Source: JAVBSX01 sp051660685 (lineage in GTDB: Bacteria; Planctomycetota; Planctomycetia; Pirellulales; Thermoguttaceae). From it: a DNA stretch of 31,914 nucleotides. The DNA is taken from the NCBI GenBank assembly GCA_051660685.1, contig JBOFQB010000035.1, forward strand, positions 1-31,914, given 5' to 3'. The translations under genes and the position numbers were made by a program. Below, in pieces: positions 7,333 to 13,720 of this stretch (position 1 is its first letter; each line of letters opens with the position of its first letter). The notes under the pieces were generated by a model that was not told where the DNA came from, ran no database searches, and worked only from the letters and a program-made list of their open reading frames with translations.

Positions 7333-8316
7333 TCAGGTTTTCCAGAAACCGGCAAGTGATTGACCACAAAATCGGCAACACCCTTCTTCGTCGATTTGGG
7401 GAACACCAATCTCAAAGCCCGTTCGGGCAAGGACCTCTTGTTGACATTGGGGACAGTACGTCGATTGACCAAGCGGGTCGGACAGATTGCCAATATAAAC
7501 ATGACAAAGCCCCGCTTTTTTCGCAATGTCTCTCGCCCGAAAAAGTGTTATGCTCGGGGTCGGTTCAACATCAGTCATCTTGTACGTCGGTCGAAATGCC
7601 GAAAAATGGAGCGGACGTTCAGCACCCAATTCCCGACGAATCCAGTTGCACATTGCTGTTATTTCTTCATCCGAATCGTTTTTCCCGGGAATCAAAAGGT
7701 TCGTGATCTCTAACCATATCCCCGTTTCTTTTGCAATAAACTGCAACGTTTCCTTAACCGGTTCCAACGAAATGCCGCATAAATCCCGATAAAAGTCCTC
7801 AGAAAATGATTTTAAGTCGATGTTGACTGCATCCATTTGCCCGAAAAAACCCTGCCGTTTCTCCGATGAAATATAACCGGCTGAAACGGCAACCGTTTTG
7901 ACGTTCTTTTTATGACATTCAATTGCTGTATCAACCGCATATTCGGCCCAAACAATCGGTTCGTTGTAAGTGAATGCAACACTTTGACAATCGTGTGTTT
8001 TCGCCAATTCGGCGATTGATTCCGGCGAGGAAGACTGCGTAAGAAGGGAAAAATCCCGCGACTGTGAAGTTGTCCAATTCTGACAGAACGGACACTTCAA
8101 ATTGCAACCGATTGTTCCAAACGAGAGTGTGTTGGAACCGGGCAAAAAGTGATAAAGTGGTTTCTTTTCAATCGGGTCAACCCTAAGACCCGTATTTTGT
8201 CCATAAACGGCGAGAACCAATGCTCCCTGTTGATTTCCTCGAACGGAACAGATGCCGGTTTTACCCGGTTCAATCACGCACTTTCGGGGACATTGTTGAC
8301 AAAGGATTGCAGACAT
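7333..8316 (-). CDS. amrS: AmmeMemoRadiSam system radical SAM enzyme
   Basis: A 327-residue radical SAM protein of the AmrS (pyruvate formate-lyase-activase-like) group. C71, C75 and C78 in GCNLKCPFCQNW form the CxxxCxxC motif for the [4Fe-4S] cluster that cleaves S-adenosylmethionine. Further cysteine groups lie at the N-terminus (C6, C9, C13, C23) and in a C-terminal ribbon (YCPQC, then CCRFC). Family members typically sit with Memo and AMMECR1 genes, which are absent here. It follows the diadenylate cyclase gene by 30 bp, so it is probably last in the rpmE operon. The start is preceded by a pyrimidine tract and no Shine-Dalgarno sequence. The substrate is unknown for this family. Confidence 0.9.
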   Translation of the reverse strand: MSAILCQQCPRKCVIEPGKTGICSVRGNQQGALVLAVYGQNTGLRVDPIEKKPLYHFLPGSNTLSFGTIGCNLKCPFCQNWTTSQSRDFSLLTQSSSPESIAELAKTHDCQSVAFTYNEPIVWAEYAVDTAIECHKKNVKTVAVSAGYISSEKRQGFFGQMDAVNIDLKSFSEDFYRDLCGISLEPVKETLQFIAKETGIWLEITNLLIPGKNDSDEEITAMCNWIRRELGAERPLHFSAFRPTYKMTDVEPTPSITLFRARDIAKKAGLCHVYIGNLSDPLGQSTYCPQCQQEVLARTGFEIGVPQIDEEGCCRFCGQSLAGFWKT

Positions 8317-8346
8317 GTTGAGAGAAAGAGATTAGGACGTTAAACC

Positions 8347-9279
8347 TCAGTCTTCCGGTTCGGAATCGAGGTCGCGCCAGACCATAGGTCGTCGATGTTG
8401 CGATTCAATTCGCAAGACGACCTCGCCGTTGTGAAAAATGCGAACCGTTCCCCCCGATTGACTGACCGCAACAGCGACTGCATTGGTCGTCCGACTAACA
8501 GCAGCAGCTGCCCAATGTCGGGCTCCCAAACCTTTGGAAACGGTTATCATCGCAGTTGACGTGTCCAAATAACGACAAGCCGCTTCAACCGTTCCGTCCC
8601 CTGAAACGATGAATGCTCCGTCCAGTTGAGCGATTTCCTTAATCCCTTCACGCACTTTGGGATCGCCGAGAAACCGTTCCCGGCGTTGATAACCGCGAAC
8701 AGGATCAAAACCGGCCGGTTTACTTTCGCTCAAAACTTTGCGTGTATCTCCGACGACGAAGAGGGCCCCGACTGCTTTTCCTTCCCGACCTTCTCGTCCG
8801 ATTTCAAGGGCAAGATCGACAACCATTTTGAGCGTTTTGAGCGGAACTTTCGTTTGCAGCAGTCGCAAATCCTGCCCCGTTAACCGGTCTAAATGCTCTC
8901 GCAGATTGACGATTGTAATGGTGTCGAAAAGACTGGGGTCAAACTCTCCGTAAAGGGCAATAACCCGGGAACCGGTTGGAATCAGGTCTTTTGCAACCGC
9001 TTCGATGATCGCATGTGTCAATTGATCGTAAACGGCAACATCATCACCTGAGAGAGAAAGTTGGATTGAAGGAAACTGGTTTTCTGTCGTTTCAAGAAGA
9101 AATTCTTGTTTGCGCGAAACGGCAATGATCTTTGATTTAGGAGCCAAACGGCGCAATCGGGCCCAATCGACAGGTCCATTGACCAAAAAGAAAATAGCAG
9201 CCGAGCCGGTTTCATCGTTTGCCTGAATCGCCAGTTCAAGAATTTGCCGAAAACTGTCCGTAAATCGCAACGGTTCCAT
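8347..9279 (-). CDS. Diadenylate cyclase, DacZ-like (c-di-AMP synthesis)
   Basis: A 310-residue soluble protein. Residues 1-140 look like the pyruvate-kinase C-terminal-like fold found in archaeal DacZ. Residues 145-290 form a DAC domain that would join two ATP into cyclic di-AMP. Visible motifs are KAVGALFVVGD (168-178), the catalytic D220-G221-A222 in LDGAFIVSGDGT, and G252-A-R-H-W256 where DisA has RHR. The helical and DNA-binding C-terminal parts of DisA are missing, and there are no membrane helices as in CdaA. It lies 148 bp behind prfA and 30 bp before amrS. The domain call is firm; activity is inferred from the motifs. Confidence 0.87.
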   Translation of the reverse strand: MEPLRFTDSFRQILELAIQANDETGSAAIFFLVNGPVDWARLRRLAPKSKIIAVSRKQEFLLETTENQFPSIQLSLSGDDVAVYDQLTHAIIEAVAKDLIPTGSRVIALYGEFDPSLFDTITIVNLREHLDRLTGQDLRLLQTKVPLKTLKMVVDLALEIGREGREGKAVGALFVVGDTRKVLSESKPAGFDPVRGYQRRERFLGDPKVREGIKEIAQLDGAFIVSGDGTVEAACRYLDTSTAMITVSKGLGARHWAAAAVSRTTNAVAVAVSQSGGTVRIFHNGEVVLRIESQHRRPMVWRDLDSEPED

Positions 9280-9427
9280 ACATTATCCCGCTCTTCTATC
9301 TCATTCTATTCAATATCGTTCTATTACATTCGTCTCTCGTCTTTTCTATCCGACTCTCTCCCTTGCTCTCTTCTCCCCTATTCCCCTCTCTTTTGCTCTT
9401 CTGCTTGTTTGCTCTTCTTATTCCATT
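9280..9427. repeat. 148-bp purine/pyrimidine-biased spacer between prfA and the diadenylate cyclase gene
   Basis: The plus strand is almost entirely pyrimidine apart from scattered A and G, with blocks such as CTCCCCTATTCCCCTCTC near 9380. The sense (minus) strand is therefore purine-rich after the prfA stop. It starts with a short duplication, ATGGAATAA twice, over the last codons of prfA. It resembles the TAGGG-type arrays elsewhere in the window, in a more degraded form. I see no promoter or hairpin terminator. Confidence 0.55.
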
Positions 9428-10501
9428 TTATTCCATTGTGCCAAATGCACTTCGCAATTCCTGTCGTTCATATTCCAACAAACCGTCGACAACGGGAAAC
9501 AGATTTCCGGCCAAAATCGAATCCAACTTGTAAAGCGTTAAACCAATTCGATGATCCGTCACTCGATTTTCCGGGAAATTATACGTCCGAATCCGTTCAC
9601 TGCGATCACCTGAACCAATTTTGCTCATTCGTTCCTGCGACCGTTTCTTCTGTTCCTCTTCCCGTTTCTGTTCATACAATCGGGTTTTAAGAACACGCAA
9701 CGCTTTTGCAAAATTCTTATGCTGACTTTTTTCGTCCTGACAACTGACAACAATGCCGGATTCAAAGTGAGTCAAGCGGATTGCGGATGCTGTTTTGTTG
9801 ACGTGTTGACCGCCCGGACCACTTGCGCAAAAAATGTCCTTGCGATAATCATCAGGTTTGAGTTCAATTTCGACATCTTCGGGTTCGGGCATAACCGCAA
9901 CCGTTGCAGCGGACGTATGAATTCGCCCTTTTGCTTCTGTTTCTGGAACCCGTTGGACCCGATGTCCCCCGCTTTCAAATTGTAATTGTCGAAAACAACC
10001 TTCACCTTCGATTCCCAAAACGACTTCCTTGAAACCGCCCAATTCCGTCGGGTTCAACGAGAGCAGTTCGACCTTCCAACCTTGATCCTCACAATAGTGC
10101 TTGTACATTTCGTACAAATCCCGGGCAAACAGAGCTGCTTCTTCCCCGCCTGTTCCTGCTCGGATTTCGAGAACCAGACTCGCTCGATTCGCATCTTCCC
10201 CGCCAATTGTCAAATCAAGCAACTCATTCCAAAGTTGTTCCCGTTCTTCTTTCAAAACAGGAAGTTCGGATGTTGCCAATTCTTTCAACTCGGAGTCGCC
10301 CGATTTGAGCATTTCGCCCGCCTCTTCAATTTCGCTGTTGAGTTGCAAAAACCGACGATACTTTCCGGCCAATTTGGCGATAGAGCCGTGTTCGCGCGCA
10401 ACCGACTGCATTTGACCGGAATCGGCCAAAACTTCGGGCGAGACCATAAGGCGTTCCAGTTCGGTAAATCTCGCCAGTTTTTCGTCGAGCAATTCTCGCA
10501 T
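9428..10501 (-). CDS. prfA: Peptide chain release factor 1
   Basis: RF1 ends translation at UAA and UAG. The product has 357 residues, the normal length. G230-G231-Q232 in SGPGGQHVNKTASA is the GGQ motif that triggers peptidyl-tRNA hydrolysis. The stop-codon-reading tripeptide is P186-E187-T188 in HRVQRVPETEA, an RF1-type PxT; RF2 would have SPF here. The N-terminal 100 residues are the helical RF1 domain, and the end matches the family (DHRIGLTLYKLDSILAGNL). The start lies 6 bp after the rpmE stop, so the two genes are co-transcribed. A change at PxT could affect stop usage, but E at the middle position occurs in other RF1 proteins. Confidence 0.96.
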   Translation of the reverse strand: MRELLDEKLARFTELERLMVSPEVLADSGQMQSVAREHGSIAKLAGKYRRFLQLNSEIEEAGEMLKSGDSELKELATSELPVLKEEREQLWNELLDLTIGGEDANRASLVLEIRAGTGGEEAALFARDLYEMYKHYCEDQGWKVELLSLNPTELGGFKEVVLGIEGEGCFRQLQFESGGHRVQRVPETEAKGRIHTSAATVAVMPEPEDVEIELKPDDYRKDIFCASGPGGQHVNKTASAIRLTHFESGIVVSCQDEKSQHKNFAKALRVLKTRLYEQKREEEQKKRSQERMSKIGSGDRSERIRTYNFPENRVTDHRIGLTLYKLDSILAGNLFPVVDGLLEYERQELRSAFGTME

Positions 10502-10507
10502 TCCGTC

Positions 10508-10720
10508 TTACTTCTTTCCGTACGTCGAGCCGAATTTGGTCTTGAACTTCTCGATCCGACCCGCTGTATCGACATACTTCAGTTTGCCCGTATAAAAAGG
10601 ATGACAAACGCTGCAAATGTCAACTTTCAGTTCCGGTCTGGTACTTCGTGTCGTAAACGAGTTTCCACAACCGCAAGTCACTTTCGTTTCGACGTATTTG
10701 GGGTGAATTCCTTCTTTCAT
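10508..10720 (-). CDS. rpmE: 50S ribosomal protein L31, zinc-binding form
   Basis: A 70-residue large-subunit protein that bridges the ribosomal subunits. It begins MKEGIHPKYV and keeps the four zinc ligands C16, C18, C36 and C39 (CGC, then CSVC), so it is the C+ form. The frame is open to 10816, but the extra 32 residues are not L31-like and run into the promoter at 10807-10835; the ATG at 10718-10720 is therefore chosen. The leader is about 80 nt. It heads the rpmE-prfA-diadenylate cyclase-amrS gene line. Confidence 0.96.
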   Translation of the reverse strand: MKEGIHPKYVETKVTCGCGNSFTTRSTRPELKVDICSVCHPFYTGKLKYVDTAGRIEKFKTKFGSTYGKK

Positions 10721-10806
10721 GGTATTTTCTTTTGAAACTAAAGACTGAGCAATCGGGGAAGAGCAAGGATAAGGACCGAGATAATCCCCAAAATAAGGAG
10801 CGTCCG

Positions 10807-10835
10807 AGTATAACATGACCCCGGGGAAAAACCAA
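10807..10835 (-). promoter_or_regulatory. Sigma-70-like promoter for rpmE
   Basis: On the minus strand TTGGTT (10830-10835) and TATACT (10807-10812) are separated by exactly 17 bp. Transcription would start near 10800, about 80 nt before the rpmE ATG. The spacer holds the 8-bp palindrome CCCCGGGG. Confidence 0.65.
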
Positions 10836-10848
10836 GAGGGGGCGTTCC

Positions 10849-10908
10849 GTCAACACGTTTTGTAGTCTGCCAACAAGTTTTACAAACGGTCAACACGTCT
10901 TACGAGAA
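10849..10908. repeat. Three 20-bp direct repeats upstream of the rpmE promoter
   Basis: Three units begin at 10849, 10869 and 10889 with cores CAACACGT, CAACAAGT and CAACACGT at an exact 20-bp period, close to two helical turns. They end 14 bp upstream of the rpmE -35 hexamer, where an activator or repressor array would be expected. The rest of 10909-11192 holds the 77-bp repeat at 11001 and otherwise nothing recognised. Confidence 0.55.
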
Positions 10909-11000
10909 TGACGTTTTCATTTTACCCAATTGCCATATTCTTCCAAAATAGTACGACAAATCGCAAGTGATGTTCGTGTTTGTTCCCCAAAAAGACAAAA

Positions 11001-11077
11001 GACTTGTTCGAGAACTCAAACTGTCTTGCCTATTTTGTCAAACGAGCATATTTTTGGCGGAATAGATAAAATTTTTT
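11001..11077 (+). repeat. 77-bp direct repeat, copy 1
   Basis: This copy matches 13291-13367 at roughly nine positions in ten, with uninterrupted blocks such as GAGAACTCAAACTGTCTTGC and TTTTTGGCGGAATAGATAAA. It holds the dyad GTTCGAG-AA-CTCAAAC, imperfect here and perfect in copy 2. It lies downstream of the gene ending at 11193 and upstream of the rpmE promoter region. No coding frame is conserved between the two copies. Confidence 0.8.
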
Positions 11078-11192
11078 GAGTATTGCAGTCGGTTGCCGAA
11101 CAAGTCTAAACCTGTTCGCTGACTGCACCTCTCGCCGGAAAACATCCTTCCCCAAATCGATGTCGCAGCTCTTTCACCCAAAACCCCAAAAC

Positions 11193-12011
11193 CTACTTGG
11201 TTTGTTGGTTTTTCCGAACTTCCTGCTGATATTCACTCAAAGAGACTTTGCGGAAAGTGTCCAGATAACCCCGTATTTCCGCAATCCGCTGTTCGTCGGC
11301 CGGAACAAGACGCAAAACCAGATGATGCGTGCTGATGTAGACATCTGGTGTATTCGCAATTCCGGCTGCTCCTGTATGACCTTTGGGATAGACATTGACT
11401 TTGATTTGTTCAGGAAAACGCCCTTTTTCCTGCAAAAGACGATTGACTTGCATTCGAGCAAAGGACGTTGCAGCACTAGGATTCACACGCAGATTGAAAT
11501 AACATATCCAATTGCAAAAGTCGAAGTAGGTTGTGCCAATCCCCGTATCTGTCAACGGTTTTGTGTTAATCGTGTATTCAATCCAAGGACTAAGACATTG
11601 GATAACTCCGGTCGTTTCGTCGATTTTCTCTTCAAATTTAGGGTCAACAGCAAATGCAATAAAGGGATTGGCATGTTTTTTCATTTCACGTTGAACCTGC
11701 GCAACCTCGGTCTTGATTTCCGACGCACTTAAACAGGTTTGTAATCGGAGAACAGGGTCAAGCAACGAGAATGAATTGCTCTTTTCGTCAAAAACCGTTA
11801 TTTCACGATTCCCGGCAAGAACATCATAAACAACCCCCTCGTAAAAATACGTCGTCGTCTTATTGCTAAAAGAGGTTCCCCCTTCTCTTCTCACTTCATT
11901 GTCAACGCGAAACCGAACGGGACCCGATTCCGCAGATGCAACCCTTTCAGACAACAATTCAAACGCTAACCCAAACACCAGCATAATAAAGACGCAACTC
12001 AATCGTATCAT
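11193..12011 (-). CDS. Exported protein of unknown function
   Basis: A 272-residue protein with a signal peptide (MIRLSCVFIMLVFGLAFELL, probable cleavage after ASA near residue 27). The mature part starts with alternating strands (VRFRVDNEV, then TTTYFYEGVVYDVLAGNREITVFDE) that recall LolA-like or outer-membrane-associated beta folds, but no family signature is seen. Residues 85-130 are helical, and the C-terminal 60 residues are charged. AAGGAG lies 11-12 nt before the ATG. It is 153 bp downstream of nnrD on the same strand. Function unknown. Confidence 0.7.
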   Translation of the reverse strand: MIRLSCVFIMLVFGLAFELLSERVASAESGPVRFRVDNEVRREGGTSFSNKTTTYFYEGVVYDVLAGNREITVFDEKSNSFSLLDPVLRLQTCLSASEIKTEVAQVQREMKKHANPFIAFAVDPKFEEKIDETTGVIQCLSPWIEYTINTKPLTDTGIGTTYFDFCNWICYFNLRVNPSAATSFARMQVNRLLQEKGRFPEQIKVNVYPKGHTGAAGIANTPDVYISTHHLVLRLVPADEQRIAEIRGYLDTFRKVSLSEYQQEVRKNQQTK

Positions 12012-12092
12012 TGTTTGTCCCGCTCCTTCATGTCAATTCCAAAAGGTACAAGATGAATCTGAATGTACCAAATGTCAGTTATATGTGCTTTA

Positions 12093-12105
12093 AGTACGTT
12101 GTACT
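12093..12105. repeat. Small hairpin AGTAC-GTT-GTACT in front of the exported-protein gene
   Basis: Five-base-pair arms close a GTT loop, as in the hairpin units at 19381, 30427 and 31375, but the flanks do not match those units. It lies in the 153-bp spacer between nnrD and the exported-protein gene. It may be an unrelated dyad or an operator. Confidence 0.35.
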
Positions 12106-12164
12106 CAACAGAGAACATTAAAGAACCGACTCTACACAAATTCCCGATTCGTTGCAAGATGAGC

Positions 12165-13028
12165 CTATTCGATTCCATCCTGCTGAATTGCCCGGGGTAA
12201 ATACGTCAGAATGGACCGGGCAGTCAAAGATTGTTCCCCAAATTCCTGAACCGCCAAATCTCCCGCCAAACCATGCAAATGGGTTCCAAGAACGGTTGCT
12301 GCAAAAATCTCCATTTTTTGCGAGATCAGACCGCCAATCACCCCGGTCAAAACGTCCCCGCTCCCTCCTGTTCCCATTCCAGGATTGCCGGTTTGATTGA
12401 CTGCCAGTTTTTTTCCGTCCGTAATCACACTCTGATGTCCTTTCAAGACAACGAGCGTGTTGGTGTCCCTCGCAAAGGTCTGCGCGGCGTTCAATCGGGC
12501 AAACCGTTCCTCTTCTGTCTTTTCACTCAAGAGGGGACAGTGTGTTAACCGCGAAAATTCTCCCGGATGTGGGGTCAGAATCCGGGGACCATTCATCCTT
12601 TTGAAGCGTTCCATACCATATTCGGCAAGTGCATTTAATGCGTCGGCATCAACAATCATTGGGACAGTCATTTCACGATATAATCGTGCAACCAACGCTG
12701 TTAAACCGATTGAACGTCCAAGACCGGGACCGAGAATGACAACTTGGGCTGATTGGGACAATGAGGCAATCTGCGTCAAAGCGTCAAGTGAAATGCGACC
12801 GCGAACATCTTCTTTGAGTGCAACAGTCATTATTTCCGGGGCAAAAGCAGCAACGGTATTGAGGATAGAATCGGGAACAGCGACCCGAACAAGCCCGGCT
12901 CCTGAAATAAGGGCTGCTTGAGATGCAAGGGCAACTGCTCCACACATTCCGCGAGAACCGCCGATTACAAGTGTTAATCCGTAATCACCTTTGTGTCCCC
13001 AACATGATCGTCTTGCCAGTTTTTCCAT
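12165..13028 (-). CDS. nnrD: ADP/ATP-dependent NAD(P)H-hydrate dehydratase
   Basis: NnrD repairs hydrated NADH and NADPH by ATP- or ADP-dependent dehydration, in the cytoplasm. It belongs to the ribokinase-like YjeF C-terminal family. The 287-residue product shows HKGDYGLTLVIGGSRGMCGA at the N-terminus, LGPGLGRS, ILTPHPGEFSRL and the nucleotide-binding GNPGMGTGGSGDVLTG. The epimerase partner domain (NnrE, YjeF-N) is not fused and not in the window. The ATG at 13028 places the conserved block soon after the start; ATG at 13049 and TTG at 13070 are in frame and possible. None has a good Shine-Dalgarno sequence. Confidence 0.92.
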   Translation of the reverse strand: MEKLARRSCWGHKGDYGLTLVIGGSRGMCGAVALASQAALISGAGLVRVAVPDSILNTVAAFAPEIMTVALKEDVRGRISLDALTQIASLSQSAQVVILGPGLGRSIGLTALVARLYREMTVPMIVDADALNALAEYGMERFKRMNGPRILTPHPGEFSRLTHCPLLSEKTEEERFARLNAAQTFARDTNTLVVLKGHQSVITDGKKLAVNQTGNPGMGTGGSGDVLTGVIGGLISQKMEIFAATVLGTHLHGLAGDLAVQEFGEQSLTARSILTYLPRAIQQDGIE

Positions 13029-13290
13029 GTTTCTTATTTTGTGGAACATCGAAGACGTGATTCCCGTCAAAAAAGTCGAACACGTTCAACCTTTTCACAA
13101 TTGCGCGGAATACACGTTCGCAGTACATGTTAGAATTTTAGAGGATTTCATGCGTTATTACAACCGGATTGAGATGAGGAGTTGCAAAGTCGGCACACTC
13201 TTTTCAACAAGCAATAAGGGCCAAAAAGTATCAATTGCCCGTCCAATTCGGGCCGACCGAAAAAGAAGCACATTGATCGCAAAGGAAGTT

Positions 13291-13367
13291 GACTTGTTTG
13301 AGAACTCAAACTGTCTTGCCTATTTTGTCAAATGAATGTATTTTTGGCGGAATAGATAAAGTTTTTT
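13291..13367 (+). repeat. 77-bp direct repeat, copy 2
   Basis: Second copy of the element at 11001-11077, in the same orientation and about 2.3 kb away. Here the dyad GTTTGAG-AA-CTCAAAC is perfect, with 7-bp arms. It lies in the 605-bp spacer between nnrD and the squalene-hopene cyclase gene, some 205 bp before that gene's promoter. The rest of 13029-13571 shows nothing I recognise. Confidence 0.8.
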
Positions 13368-13571
13368 TGCGTACACTGACTGGTTGTGGAACAATTTCAG
13401 GGTATCGACGGTCAATGCGGCGCAAGAAAACGCCCAAATTGCCCAGTTGCCCAATTCAACCGTCAATAGGCGACATTCTGGTCGCTCCTTTCCGGCTGCA
13501 ATTCTTCTTTGCACTGTTATTTTTGCTTTGCAATTGTCTTGTTCGCGGGTTCTATCCGGCCAAATTCGCTC

Positions 13572-13600
13572 TTGATTGACAACCGCTTTTACGTTATACT
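13572..13600 (+). promoter_or_regulatory. Sigma-70-like promoter for the squalene-hopene cyclase transcript
   Basis: TTGATT (13572-13577) and TATACT (13595-13600) are separated by 17 bp. The start of transcription would fall near 13607, so the first ATG on the RNA is that of the short reading frame at 13634. Confidence 0.7.
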
Positions 13601-13633
13601 GCCCGGTCGAGTCGTTGTCGCAGGAGGTCTACA

Positions 13634-13720
13634 ATGATTCATGTCTCTGTCTCTTTTTGGTTTACATTCGAGAAAGGATTCCAAAATGCCCAAATCTACA
13701 CCCCTTCCCCAGATGAATGA
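13634..13720 (+). CDS. Possible 28-residue leader peptide overlapping the cyclase start
   Basis: A perfect AGGAGG (13622-13627) stands 6 nt before this ATG. The frame encodes 28 residues beginning MIHVSVSFWFTFEKG and stops at 13718-13720, 32 nt past the proposed cyclase ATG at 13686 and in another frame. The strongest ribosome site on the transcript therefore serves this frame rather than the cyclase, which suggests translational coupling or an attenuating leader. Alternatively AGGAGG serves the in-frame ATG at 13641 with a long 13-nt spacing, making the cyclase 15 residues longer. The peptide shows no regulatory codon run. Confidence 0.4.
   Translation: MIHVSVSFWFTFEKGFQNAQIYTPSPDE

Noticed and set aside
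7315..7350. Terminator between ridA and amrS
   Set aside because: Only a GGTTT/AAACC hairpin with a 5-bp stem is present, and it lies inside the amrS coding end.
12991..13579. Two overlapping plus-strand frames before the cyclase gene
   Set aside because: One runs antisense into nnrD, the other through the 77-bp repeat and the promoter; neither frame is kept in the other repeat copy.
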